DNA of 64,000 bases from Achromobacter seleniivolatilans (lineage in GTDB: Bacteria > Pseudomonadota > Gammaproteobacteria > Burkholderiales > Burkholderiaceae_B), in contig NZ_CP132976.1 of assembly GCF_030864005.1 (NCBI RefSeq), positions 5,766,001-5,830,000 of the forward strand. Reading direction: 5' to 3'. Made by a program: the position numbers and the translations under genes. Below, piece by piece: positions 18,738 through 26,904 of the stretch. The notes below the pieces were generated by a model that saw only the letters and a program-made list of their open reading frames with translations, had not been told where the DNA came from and searched no databases. Positions within the stretch are counted from its first letter, which is position 1; each line of letters begins with the position of its first letter.

Positions 18738-19982
18738 GTGCGTTACCCCCATATTCCCTGGCTGCCCCTGTTGTTCTATCCCGCGCTGCCGGTGGCCGCC
18801 GCGGTGGGCCTGCTGTTGTGGCGCGAATGGCCGCCGGCGCTGACGCTGATCGTCCCGTTCGTGCCATGGGTCATGGCCCTGATCGGGGCGGCCATCTGCC
18901 TGATGTACCAACGCTCGCAGACGATGGCGCTCATGCTGTGCGTGCTGGTTGCCACGGCGGTCTGGCCGACGCTGGCGCGGCAGGCGCCCTGGGCGCTGGG
19001 CCCGGCGCTGGCCTGGTGGTCGCTGATTTACACCATCAACGCGCTGTGGTCCGAGCGATCCAGCATGTTGCTGGACATGGCCGCGCGCATCGCGCTGATG
19101 GCAGCGGGCGCGGCGGTCATCGCGCTGATTGGCAAAGAAGGGTTGATAGACGTATTTGGCACGCTGGCCTTGCAGGGCAAGCTGGCGCGCCTGGGTGTGC
19201 CTGTTGAAGCGCTGGTCGCGCTGCTGGCGACCGGTTTGACGCTGACTCTGCTGCTGTTGCGCTATGGACGCCCGCAGCAGGCAGGCCAGTGGCTGGGCTT
19301 CGTCTGCATGGCGTGGGCCTTGCCGCGCGGCGCGGAGCATCCCATCGAATTGGCGTTGATGTCCGCTGCGGCATTGACGGCGCTGTGTATCTCTCTGGCG
19401 CATGAAGGCTTCCACATGGCGTTTCGCGATGAGCTGACCGGGTTGCCGGGCCGGCGCGCGCTGAACGAACGCTTGCAGCGCATGGGCCGGGTTTATACGC
19501 TGGCAATGGCCGACGTGGACCATTTCAAGGTGTTCAACGACACGCATGGCCACGATGTGGGCGATCAGGTATTGCGCATGGTCGCATCGCAGCTGCGGCG
19601 CGTGCCGGGCGGTGGCCACGCTTACCGCTACGGCGGAGAAGAGTTCACGCTGATTTTTCCTGGCAAAACGGCAGCCGAAAGCATGCCGCACCTGGAAAGC
19701 GTCAGGCGGGCCATCGAGGCCTATCAAATGCGTCTGCGGGACAAGCCTGCCCGGCCCAAGGCCGATCAGGTCGGACAACGCCGGCGTGGCGGCGCACGTG
19801 GCGGGCGCAGTTCGCGGCCGCTGCGCGTGACGGTCAGCATCGGGGTGGCCGAGCGCGGCGACGCCTTGCGCGCGCCGGATGCAGTGATCAAGGCCGCCGA
19901 TCAGGCGCTATACAAGGCCAAGGACAGCGGCCGCAATCAGGTGTGCGCGTATGGCGCTCGCCGGCGCTCGGGCGGCAACTGA
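18738..19982 (+). CDS. Membrane-bound diguanylate cyclase (GGDEF domain)
   Basis: 414 aa. About six transmembrane helices (residues 8-215) of no recognised sensor family lead into a GGDEF domain: DELTGLPGRRAL, ADVDHFKVFNDTHGHDVGD, then RYGGEEFTLIF. The GGEEF signature predicts active c-di-GMP synthesis. The RxxD inhibitory site expected just before GGEEF is absent (the residues are PGGG). Between two elements of the domain lies an insert rich in Arg/Gly (RRRGGARGGRSSRP) before VTVSIGVAE, not seen in typical cyclases. The start is GTG 18738. It ends one base before the stop of the convergent GNAT gene. Confidence 0.88.
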   Translation: MRYPHIPWLPLLFYPALPVAAAVGLLLWREWPPALTLIVPFVPWVMALIGAAICLMYQRSQTMALMLCVLVATAVWPTLARQAPWALGPALAWWSLIYTINALWSERSSMLLDMAARIALMAAGAAVIALIGKEGLIDVFGTLALQGKLARLGVPVEALVALLATGLTLTLLLLRYGRPQQAGQWLGFVCMAWALPRGAEHPIELALMSAAALTALCISLAHEGFHMAFRDELTGLPGRRALNERLQRMGRVYTLAMADVDHFKVFNDTHGHDVGDQVLRMVASQLRRVPGGGHAYRYGGEEFTLIFPGKTAAESMPHLESVRRAIEAYQMRLRDKPARPKADQVGQRRRGGARGGRSSRPLRVTVSIGVAERGDALRAPDAVIKAADQALYKAKDSGRNQVCAYGARRRSGGN

Positions 19983-20501
19983 CTATTTTCCGGTCAGCGC
20001 CAGGGCCATCAGGGTTTCATCGTAGAGTTCACCGTTGACGCAAAGGGCTTCGATTTCCCGGCCGTACTCGGCAAACCCCAGACTGGCATAAAGCGTGGCG
20101 GCCGCCATGTTGTTGGACGTTACGCTCAACTGCACCTGACGGATGCCACGCATGGTCTGCGCGTGCGCGATCGCCGCGTGCATCAGCAAGCGGCCCAGCC
20201 CTTGGCCGCGTCCTGCCGGCGCCACATACATGCTCCAAATATGCGCCTTGTGGCGCATCTTCAGCTTGCGCTGGCGGCCCACGCCCACCATGCCGGCCAG
20301 TGTGCCGTTTGTGAATACGCCAAACATTGCGCCGTCATCCAGTGGCGCAATCCAGCCCCGGATGTCTTCCAGTGTCAGCGTGTGTTCCTCTTCGTAACTT
20401 GATCCGAACGATTCGGGGGTTTCTACCAACGCATCCAGGCGCAATTGACGCAGGGACGCGGCGTCCAGGGCGGTCAGACGTCTGACAAGGTTGTTGGGCA
20501 T
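19983..20501 (-). CDS. GNAT family N-acetyltransferase
   Basis: 172 aa. The fold motifs are WSMYVAPAGRGQGLGRLLM (R-x-x-G-x-G acetyl-CoA loop) and SNNMAAATLYASLGFAEYG. The opening VRRLTALDAASLRQLRLDAL and PESFGSSYEEE match a common group of GNATs annotated as ribosomal-protein- or amine-type acetyltransferases; the real substrate is unknown. ATG 20501 is used. A GTG at 20528 would add nine residues. Neither has a good Shine-Dalgarno, so the start is uncertain. Confidence 0.78.
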   Translation of the reverse strand: MPNNLVRRLTALDAASLRQLRLDALVETPESFGSSYEEEHTLTLEDIRGWIAPLDDGAMFGVFTNGTLAGMVGVGRQRKLKMRHKAHIWSMYVAPAGRGQGLGRLLMHAAIAHAQTMRGIRQVQLSVTSNNMAAATLYASLGFAEYGREIEALCVNGELYDETLMALALTGK

Positions 20502-20612
20502 GTTCGGCAAGTGTTGGGAATACGGCACGGTTCGGGAAGTTTGGGCAGTATAGGGGGAGGGCTGCCTATAATGGATTCATTGCCGCTTGCGGTTTTCACA
20601 AAGGAGCCACTG

Positions 20613-21065
20613 ATGTTCGGTTTCCTCAAGATAAACCAGGACGCCAAGCGCGACGAAGTTCAAGACGAATTCGTGGCGCGTGTGGCGGACGCCGCGCAAG
20701 ACTTTGTACAGGCAGCCGGTTCCACCGGCGCCGTGCTGGACTACTCCCTGTCCAGCGTCCACGCGTTGGATGACGCGCTGGAGGCCGCCCATCTCGGGAC
20801 GTTGCCGCTTACTCCCATGCAAACCGTTGGCGCTGCCGCCTATCTCTACGAGGTCGGCCGCCGCGCGCATGGCGGGCTGTACGAGGTTTGCGACGACGAA
20901 GATCCGGTTGTGCTGGTCTGCGGCGAACCAGGCGCCGAGGTGTGTTTTGGCGCTATCGCCAAGGTCGAACGGCGCATCCGCTACGGGTCCGCTGAGGCCA
21001 TTCCGGCCTACTTCGAGCTCTTCACCTCCGCCTTGCAGACCGGCGAGGCCCAGACCATCCGCTAG
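20613..21065 (+). CDS. Conserved-looking protein of unknown function
   Basis: 150 aa, soluble, acidic, no signal peptide or membrane segment. I do not recognise the family. It starts MFGFLKINQDAKRDEVQDEF after a strong AAGGAG (20601-20606), is alanine-rich and probably helical through residue 70, then has a beta-like stretch LYEVCDDEDPVVLVCGEPGA and a final aromatic segment AYFELFTSALQTGE. Good codon usage and the ribosome-binding site support it as real. It is alone between divergent and distant neighbours; no function is proposed. Confidence 0.7.
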   Translation: MFGFLKINQDAKRDEVQDEFVARVADAAQDFVQAAGSTGAVLDYSLSSVHALDDALEAAHLGTLPLTPMQTVGAAAYLYEVGRRAHGGLYEVCDDEDPVVLVCGEPGAEVCFGAIAKVERRIRYGSAEAIPAYFELFTSALQTGEAQTIR

Positions 21066-21221
21066 GTTTGCTCCCCGTCGCGGCCGCTGTCTCTGTGCTG
21101 AAAGCCCCGGCTTTTGGCGTGATGACAACGGCTGTGCCCGCCTTTTCGGGGATTTCCCGTAGGACTGTAAGAAAAACGGCCCTACAATTCGGCCATTCCC
21201 GCCGCCCGGCGGGTGCTCGCG

Positions 21222-21245
21222 CCGTCTGTCATCGGACGGTTTTTT
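21222..21245 (+). terminator. Terminator-like hairpin in the decarboxylase leader
   Basis: CCGTC (21222-21226) and GACGG (21235-21239) pair around an eight-base loop, followed by six T, ending 61 bases before the decarboxylase ATG. Just upstream, CCCGCC and GGCGGG form a second GC-rich hairpin (about 21198-21213). It may end the preceding gene's transcript or act as an attenuator. Confidence 0.55.
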
Positions 21246-21306
21246 ACTCGCAGTACACTCGCGCCGCTATACGCGTCCGTTTCGCCTTGCCCCCAGGAGC
21301 GCCTGC

Positions 21307-23568
21307 ATGAAATTTCGCTTCCCCATTTTCATCATCGACGAGGACTACCGTTCAGAGAACGCGTCCGGTTTGGGTATTCGTGCCTTATCAGCTGCGATCG
21401 AGGCCGAGGGCGTCGAGGTGATCGGGGTGACCAGTTATGGCGACCTGAGTTCGTTTGCGCAACAGCAAAGCCGCGCCAGCGCCTTCATCCTGTCGATTGA
21501 CGATGAAGAGTTCGACGTGGACTCGCCCGAGGACGTGGCCAGCGCGATCAAGAACCTGCGCATGTTCATCGGCGAACTGCGCTTTCGCAACGCTGACATC
21601 CCCATCTATCTGTACGGCGAAACGCGCACATCGGAGCACATTCCGAACGACATCCTGCGTGAACTGCACGGCTTCATCCACATGTTCGAGGACACCCCCG
21701 AATTCGTGGCGCGCCATATCATCCGCGAAGCCCGCAGCTATGTGGACTCGTTGCCGCCGCCGTTCTTCCGCGAGCTGGTCAAGTATGCGCAAGACGGTTC
21801 GTACTCGTGGCACTGCCCGGGCCATTCCGGTGGCGTGGCGTTCCTGAAGAGCCCCGTGGGCCGCATGTTCCACCAGTTCTTCGGTGAAAACATGCTGCGC
21901 GCTGACGTCTGCAACGCCGTGGACGAACTGGGCCAGTTGCTGGACCATACCGGCCCCATCGCCGAGTCCGAATTGAATGCCGCCCGCATTTTTCATGCGG
22001 ATCACTGCTACTTCGTGACCAACGGCACCTCGACCTCGAACAAGGTCGTGTGGCATGCCAACGTGGCCGCCGGCGACGTGGTTGTGGTGGACCGTAACTG
22101 CCACAAATCGATTCTGCACGCGATTACGATGACGGGCGCGATCCCGGTGTTTCTGCGCCCCACGCGCAACCACCTGGGCATCATCGGCCCGATCCCGCTG
22201 GAAGAGTTCCACCCGGACAACATCCGCAAGAAGATCGAAGCCAACCCCTTCGCGCGCGAAGCCGTGAACAAGAATCCGCGCATTCTGACGTTGACGCAAA
22301 GCACGTACGACGGCGTCATCTACAACGTGGAAATGATCAAGGCGCAGCTTGGCAGCTATGTCGATACGCTGCACTTTGACGAAGCCTGGCTGCCGCACGC
22401 CTCGTTCCACGAGTACTACCAGGACATGCACGCCATTGGCGTTGACCGCCCGCGCAGCCAGGACGCGATGGTGTTCGCGACCCACTCGACGCACAAGCTG
22501 CTGGCTGGCATTTCGCAAGCCTCGCAGATCATTGTGCAAGAGTCCGAGACCCGCAAGCTGGACCGCAACGTCTTCAACGAAGCGTATCTGATGCACACGT
22601 CCACGTCCCCGCAGTACGCGATCATCGCGTCTTGCGACGTGGCCGCTGCCATGATGGAGCCGCCCGGAGGCACCGCGCTGGTCGAGGAAAGCATACGCGA
22701 AGCCCTGGATTTCCGCCGCGCCATGCGCAAGGTGGAGTCCGAGTTCGGCAAGAACGACTGGTGGTTCAAGGTCTGGGGCCCGAACCGTCTGGTGTCCGAA
22801 GGCATCGGCAACCGCGACGAATGGATTCTGGAATCCAACGACCATTGGCATGGATTCGGCGAAATGGCCGAAGGCTTCAACATGCTGGACCCGATCAAGG
22901 CTACGGTGATTACGCCGGGGCTGGATATGTCGGGCAGCTTTGGCGAAACCGGTATCCCGGCCGCGCTGGTCTCCAAGTACCTGACCGAGCACGGCGTTGT
23001 CGTCGAGAAGACCGGCCTGTATTCGTTCTTCATCCTGTTCACCATCGGCATCACCAAGGGCCGCTGGAACACGTTGTTGACCGCCTTGCAGCAATTCAAG
23101 GACGACTACGACCGCAACCAGCCGCTGTGGCGCATCTTGCCGGACTTTTGCAAGATACATCGCCGATACGAGCGCATGGGCCTGCGTGATCTCTGCCAAG
23201 AGATCCACGAAGCCTACCGCTCGCGTGACGTGGCCCGCCTGACCACCGAGATGTACTTGAGCGACATGGTGCCGGCGTTGAAGCCGTCGGACGCCTTTGC
23301 CCGCATGGCGCACCGCGAGGTCGAGCGCGTTGATATCGACAAGCTGGAAGGCCGAGTGACCGGTGTGCTGCTGACGCCGTATCCCCCGGGCATTCCGCTC
23401 CTGATCCCGGGCGAACGCTTTAACCGCACCATCGTGCAGTACCTGCAATTTGCCCGCGAATTCAACGAACGCTTCCCAGGCTTCGAAACCTATATTCACG
23501 GCCTGGCCGACGAATTGGGTCCGGATGGCGAGAAGCGCTACTACGTTGATTGCCTGATCGAAGACTGA
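21307..23568 (+). CDS. Lysine/arginine/ornithine decarboxylase (fold-type I, PLP)
   Basis: 753 aa, the length of the inducible AdiA/LdcI family. An N-terminal wing domain (about 1-140) precedes the PLP domain with CPGHSGGVAF, the FDEAW Asp region and the pyridoxal lysine Lys397 in FATHSTHKLLAG, then a C-terminal domain with PYPPGIPLLIPGE. These enzymes remove CO2 from a basic amino acid to make a polyamine or diamine, often for acid resistance. Motifs mix features of AdiA and LdcC, so the substrate is left open. No cognate antiporter is adjacent. The leader contains a TACAAT -10-like element (21183-21188) followed by a terminator-like hairpin. Confidence 0.9.
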   Translation: MKFRFPIFIIDEDYRSENASGLGIRALSAAIEAEGVEVIGVTSYGDLSSFAQQQSRASAFILSIDDEEFDVDSPEDVASAIKNLRMFIGELRFRNADIPIYLYGETRTSEHIPNDILRELHGFIHMFEDTPEFVARHIIREARSYVDSLPPPFFRELVKYAQDGSYSWHCPGHSGGVAFLKSPVGRMFHQFFGENMLRADVCNAVDELGQLLDHTGPIAESELNAARIFHADHCYFVTNGTSTSNKVVWHANVAAGDVVVVDRNCHKSILHAITMTGAIPVFLRPTRNHLGIIGPIPLEEFHPDNIRKKIEANPFAREAVNKNPRILTLTQSTYDGVIYNVEMIKAQLGSYVDTLHFDEAWLPHASFHEYYQDMHAIGVDRPRSQDAMVFATHSTHKLLAGISQASQIIVQESETRKLDRNVFNEAYLMHTSTSPQYAIIASCDVAAAMMEPPGGTALVEESIREALDFRRAMRKVESEFGKNDWWFKVWGPNRLVSEGIGNRDEWILESNDHWHGFGEMAEGFNMLDPIKATVITPGLDMSGSFGETGIPAALVSKYLTEHGVVVEKTGLYSFFILFTIGITKGRWNTLLTALQQFKDDYDRNQPLWRILPDFCKIHRRYERMGLRDLCQEIHEAYRSRDVARLTTEMYLSDMVPALKPSDAFARMAHREVERVDIDKLEGRVTGVLLTPYPPGIPLLIPGERFNRTIVQYLQFAREFNERFPGFETYIHGLADELGPDGEKRYYVDCLIED

Positions 23569-23591
23569 TCCCTGGCGGGTCTGGAGTTCTG

Positions 23592-24794
23592 ATGTTTGAT
23601 GTAGCCGTACTCGGCGCCGGCGCCGCTGGCATGATGTGTGCAGCGGTAGCCGGCCAGCGCGGCTTGCGCGTGGTGCTGGTCGACCATGCCGAACGCCTGG
23701 CGGAGAAAATCCGCATTTCTGGCGGCGGCCGCTGCAACTTCACGAACATCGGGACCGGACCCGCCAATTTTCTATCTGAAAATCCGCACTTTTGCCGGTC
23801 TGCCCTGTCGGCCTATACGCCGCAGGACTTTCTGGCGTTGATGAAGCGTCACCATATTGCCTGGCACGAGAAGCATCGCGGCCAGCTGTTCTGCGACGAT
23901 TCCAGCGAATCCATTATCGACATGCTGCGTGCCGAGTGCGACGCGGGCAAGGTGCAATGGCGCATGGGCTGTTCGGTGACCGAGATCGCCCATGGCGAGC
24001 AAGGTTTTGAACTGCGCACGAGCCAGGGTTCGATACGCGCCGCAAAGCTGGTGGTGGCAACGGGCGGCATGGCAATCCCGCAATTGGGCGCCACCGACTT
24101 TGGCCTGAAAATCGCGCGCCAATTTGGCCTGAAGGTGGTCGAACCCCGGCCCGCGCTGGTGCCGCTGACTTTTGATCCCGTGATGTGGCAGCCGCTGTCC
24201 GAGTTGTCGGGCGTGGCCTTGGAAGTCAATCTGCAGACGGGGCAGGGCAAGACGCGCGGCGAATTCCTGGAAGACCTGCTGTTCACGCACCGTGGCCTGT
24301 CCGGCCCGGCGATTTTGCAGATATCCAGCTATTGGAAGCCCGGCGAACCCATTGTGGTGGATCTTGCCCCCGGCCGTGATCTGGCCGAAGAGCTGCTGGC
24401 GTCCAAATCGGGCAACCGGCAGCAACTGCACACGGTGCTGGCGGGGCTGTGGCCCAAACGCCTTGCCGACCGCTGGCTGCATCTGGCAGAGCAGGGCGGC
24501 AAGCCCGGTCTGGCGGCGCTGCGCCTGGCGGATGCCCCGGACAAGACGTTGCGCGGGCTGGCTCAAGATATTCATCAGTGGTCGCTCGTGCCCAGCGGCA
24601 CCGCTGGCTACAAAAAAGCCGAAGTGATGCGCGGCGGAGTGGACACGCGCGGGCTGGATCAGAAGTCCATGCAGGCCAAGACCACCCCAGGGCTGTATTT
24701 CATTGGCGAGGCCGTGGATGTCACGGGTTGGCTGGGCGGCTATAACTTTCAGTGGGCCTGGGCCTCGGGCGTGGCCTGCGGCAAAGCGTTGTAA
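23592..24794 (+). CDS. YhiN/HI0933-family FAD-dependent oxidoreductase
   Basis: 400 aa flavoprotein. The N-terminal dinucleotide-binding motif is VAVLGAGAAGMMCA; the family hallmark RISGGGRCNFTN follows, then a mid-domain LLFTHRGLSGPAILQIS and the C-terminal FAD motif GLYFIGEAVDVTGWLGGYN. Known members reduce varied substrates (for example bile-acid or NAD(P)H-dependent reactions), but the role here is unknown. ATG 23592 has GGAG nearby; an in-frame upstream start would overlap the decarboxylase stop. It follows the decarboxylase by 23 bases, so co-transcription is possible though no functional link is evident. Confidence 0.88.
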   Translation: MFDVAVLGAGAAGMMCAAVAGQRGLRVVLVDHAERLAEKIRISGGGRCNFTNIGTGPANFLSENPHFCRSALSAYTPQDFLALMKRHHIAWHEKHRGQLFCDDSSESIIDMLRAECDAGKVQWRMGCSVTEIAHGEQGFELRTSQGSIRAAKLVVATGGMAIPQLGATDFGLKIARQFGLKVVEPRPALVPLTFDPVMWQPLSELSGVALEVNLQTGQGKTRGEFLEDLLFTHRGLSGPAILQISSYWKPGEPIVVDLAPGRDLAEELLASKSGNRQQLHTVLAGLWPKRLADRWLHLAEQGGKPGLAALRLADAPDKTLRGLAQDIHQWSLVPSGTAGYKKAEVMRGGVDTRGLDQKSMQAKTTPGLYFIGEAVDVTGWLGGYNFQWAWASGVACGKAL

Positions 24795-24808
24795 GCAGGG
24801 CAACTGCG

Positions 24809-24833
24809 GTGCCATAGCAGAGCGCTATGGCAC
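24809..24833 (+). terminator. Hairpin downstream of the YhiN-type gene
   Basis: GTGCCATAGC (24809-24818) and GCTATGGCAC (24824-24833) form a perfect 10-bp stem with a five-base loop. No T tract follows, so it is either a weak terminator or an mRNA 3'-end stabiliser. Confidence 0.4.
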
Positions 24834-24850
24834 GAATTGAAACGCTGCCA

Positions 24851-24880
24851 TTGTGATATTAAATAAAAATACATATCATT
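24851..24880 (+). promoter_or_regulatory. sodA promoter with overlapping Fur-box-like site
   Basis: TTGTGA (24851-24856), a 17-base spacer and TATCAT (24874-24879) make a good sigma70 promoter. A 19-base site at 24862-24880 agrees with the GATAATGATAATCATTATC Fur consensus at 11 positions by my count and overlaps the spacer and -10. The stretch is AT-rich against a GC-rich background. Iron-dependent repression is known for sodA genes of several proteobacteria; binding here is inferred. Confidence 0.5.
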
Positions 24881-24939
24881 TATGTTTTCGCTATTGACTT
24901 TCGCCCTCCACCGGGAGGGCGGGTCCACCGGAGACATGC

Positions 24940-25554
24940 ATGGCCTACACCCTTCCGACCCTGCCATACGCCTATGACGCCCTGGAGCCTCACATCGACG
25001 CCGCGACGATGGAGATCCACTACACCAAGCATCATCAAACCTATGTCACCAGCCTGAACGCCGCGCTGGACAGCGCCGGAATCAGCACCGGCGAACCCGT
25101 CGAAGCCCTGGTGGCGCGTCTGGACCAGTTGCCCGAAGCCATCCGTGGCGCGGTGCGCAACCACGGCGGCGGTCACGCCAACCACAGCCTGTTCTGGTCC
25201 GTCATGTCGCCTGAAGGCGGCGGCGAGCCCGATGGCGCGCTGGCAGCCGCCATTGAATCCGAATTGGGCGGTCTGGCCGCCTTCCGCGACGCCTTTACCA
25301 AGGCCGCCCTGACCCGCTTTGGCAGCGGCTGGGCCTGGCTGTCGGTGACCCCCGCCGGCAAGCTGGTGGTGGAGAGCAGCGCGAACCAGGACACCCCTCT
25401 GATGCAGGGCAACACGCCGATTTTGGGCCTGGATGTGTGGGAACACGCCTACTATCTGAAGTACCAGAACCGCCGGCCGGAATACATCGGCGCGTTCTAC
25501 AACGTTGTGAACTGGTCCGAAGTGGCTCGCCGCTACGCGGCTGCTAAGGGCTGA
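24940..25554 (+). CDS. sodA: Superoxide dismutase, Mn-type
   Basis: 204 aa cytoplasmic dismutase converting superoxide to H2O2 and O2. The metal ligands are His27, His82, Asp165 and His169 ([23 protein letters not shown]). Gly in GGGHANH together with Gln150 in the ANQDTPLM segment is the Mn-SOD arrangement, as in SodA, rather than the Gln placement of Fe-SOD SodB. The Fur-like box at the promoter fits replacement of Fe-SOD under iron limitation. The next gene, a ZIP-family metal transporter, starts 29 bases downstream and is probably co-transcribed. Confidence 0.92.
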   Translation: MAYTLPTLPYAYDALEPHIDAATMEIHYTKHHQTYVTSLNAALDSAGISTGEPVEALVARLDQLPEAIRGAVRNHGGGHANHSLFWSVMSPEGGGEPDGALAAAIESELGGLAAFRDAFTKAALTRFGSGWAWLSVTPAGKLVVESSANQDTPLMQGNTPILGLDVWEHAYYLKYQNRRPEYIGAFYNVVNWSEVARRYAAAKG

Positions 25555-25583
25555 GCGCATCTCTCGAAGGAGGGTAGCGGCCT

Positions 25584-26477
25584 ATGAACACGTTTAGCCG
25601 ACATCGCGTGCGGCCAGCGGCGACCAGCATCAGTGTGTGGACGCTGGCCGTCATGGTGGCTTGCCTGGCCTTGCATCAGCTGTGGGCGTACCTGGACGTG
25701 CGCGCGCCGCACGTCGCGGATGCGCTGCTGGGCGGGCTGGTGGCCGCTGGCGCCACGGCGCTGGGCACGTTGCCCATCCTCTTTGCCAGAACGATCCCGC
25801 AGAAGGTCCAAGACAGCATGTTCGGCTTTGGCGCCGGCGTGATGCTGGCCGCCAGCGCGTTTTCGTTGGTGGCCCCTGGTATCGCTGCGGGTCGTGAGTT
25901 GGGCTATGGCCCCTGGGGCGCCGGCCTGACGGTGGGCGCCGCCGTATTGCTGGGCGCTGCGGTCTTGCTGCTCATGGATCGCACGCTGCCGCACGAACAT
26001 TTCATCAAAGGCCGCGAAGGCATTGAAGCCCATCGGCTGCGCCGCACCTGGCTGTTCGTGTTTGCCATCACCTTGCACAATCTGCCGGAAGGGTTGGCGA
26101 TTGGCGTGGGTTATGCCGGTAGTGATCCCGTCCGGGGCACGGCGCTGGCAACCGGTATCGCCATTCAGGACATCCCCGAAGGGCTGGTCGTGGCCGTAGC
26201 CTTGCTGGCCGCTGGCTACAAACGTGCGTTCGCGGTGGCGCTGGGCATGTTGTCCGGCCTGGTCGAACCCTTGGGCGCTGTGTTGGGTGCGGCCATTGTC
26301 GGTTGGTCTGCGCCGCTTTTGCCGTGGGGACTGGGTTTTGCTGCGGGCGCCATGTTGTTTGTCATCAGCCACGAGATCATTCCCGAATCGCACCGCAAGG
26401 GCCATGAGGTTTATGCAACCTGCGGCCTGATGCTGGGCTTTGTATTGATGATGCTGCTGGATACGGCGCTGGGGTAG
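25584..26477 (+). CDS. ZIP-family divalent metal transporter
   Basis: 297 aa, about eight transmembrane helices. The family metal-site motifs are HNLPEGLAIGVG in helix 4 and QDIPEGLVVAVALL in helix 5, with a late ISHEIIPESH. A His-containing loop (PHEHFIKGREGIEAHR) lies between helices 3 and 4. ZIP proteins move Zn, Mn or Fe into the cytoplasm. AAGGAGG sits ideally before the ATG. Position directly after the Mn-type SOD gene suggests manganese supply to the enzyme, but the metal cannot be read from sequence. Confidence 0.87.
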   Translation: MNTFSRHRVRPAATSISVWTLAVMVACLALHQLWAYLDVRAPHVADALLGGLVAAGATALGTLPILFARTIPQKVQDSMFGFGAGVMLAASAFSLVAPGIAAGRELGYGPWGAGLTVGAAVLLGAAVLLLMDRTLPHEHFIKGREGIEAHRLRRTWLFVFAITLHNLPEGLAIGVGYAGSDPVRGTALATGIAIQDIPEGLVVAVALLAAGYKRAFAVALGMLSGLVEPLGAVLGAAIVGWSAPLLPWGLGFAAGAMLFVISHEIIPESHRKGHEVYATCGLMLGFVLMMLLDTALG

Positions 26478-26489
26478 GCCTGACGCCGC

Positions 26490-26513
26490 TTCCCGGGCAT
26501 TTAGCCCCGGGAA
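26490..26513 (+). terminator. Hairpin after the ZIP gene
   Basis: TTCCCGGG (26490-26497) and CCCGGGAA (26506-26513) pair perfectly around an eight-base loop; a TTTT follows only about ten bases later. It is a probable but imperfect terminator for the sodA-zip unit, separating it from the riboswitch. Confidence 0.5.
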
Positions 26514-26696
26514 ATCCTGCTTTTCCGGTGCTTGTTTTCGTTGTATGCTTGGCGCCGCTGTCATGCATGTTTGCGGGAGAGAGCGGCCTTTTATCAGGGT
26601 CGCCGCCGAAGGCGCAATTCGCCCAGAATCGCTCAGGTAACCGATATCGCACATGCTTGCCCCGTCCCGGTTTTTACCGTGTGGATAAGGCAAAAC

Positions 26697-26812
26697 AGTA
26701 CTCTGGAGAGACCTGGCGCCGCCCCTGAACTAGGGACAAAGCGAGCAGCCCAGGCGCCGAAGGTGCAAACCCGCTACGCGGGGCAACTCTCAGGCAAAAG
26801 GACAGAGGGGCG
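26697..26812 (+). promoter_or_regulatory. Glycine riboswitch
   Basis: The conserved glycine aptamer blocks are present in order: CTCTGGAGAGACC at the 5' end, GGCGCCGAAGGTGCAAAC in the middle, and CTCTCAGGCAAAAGGACAGA at the 3' end. Only one complete aptamer is visible; there is no second copy before gcvT. It lies 93 bases upstream of the gcvT ATG, where such switches turn on glycine cleavage genes when glycine is high. Confidence 0.93.
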
Positions 26813-26904
26813 GAAGATTCAGCCGTAGCCGTGCGGGCGCATTGCGCCTATTACGACCGGCATTCCGTAACCCTGGCATTACTGCCGTCCCGGAGTTCCC
26901 GCGC

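Noticed and set aside
21388..23499. 703-codon minus-strand frame
   Set aside because: Antisense of the decarboxylase gene; no recognisable motif, no ribosome site, arises from high GC codon bias.
24940..25554. Fe-type SodB
   Set aside because: Gln in ANQDTPLM and Gly-rich GGGHANH follow the Mn-type pattern.
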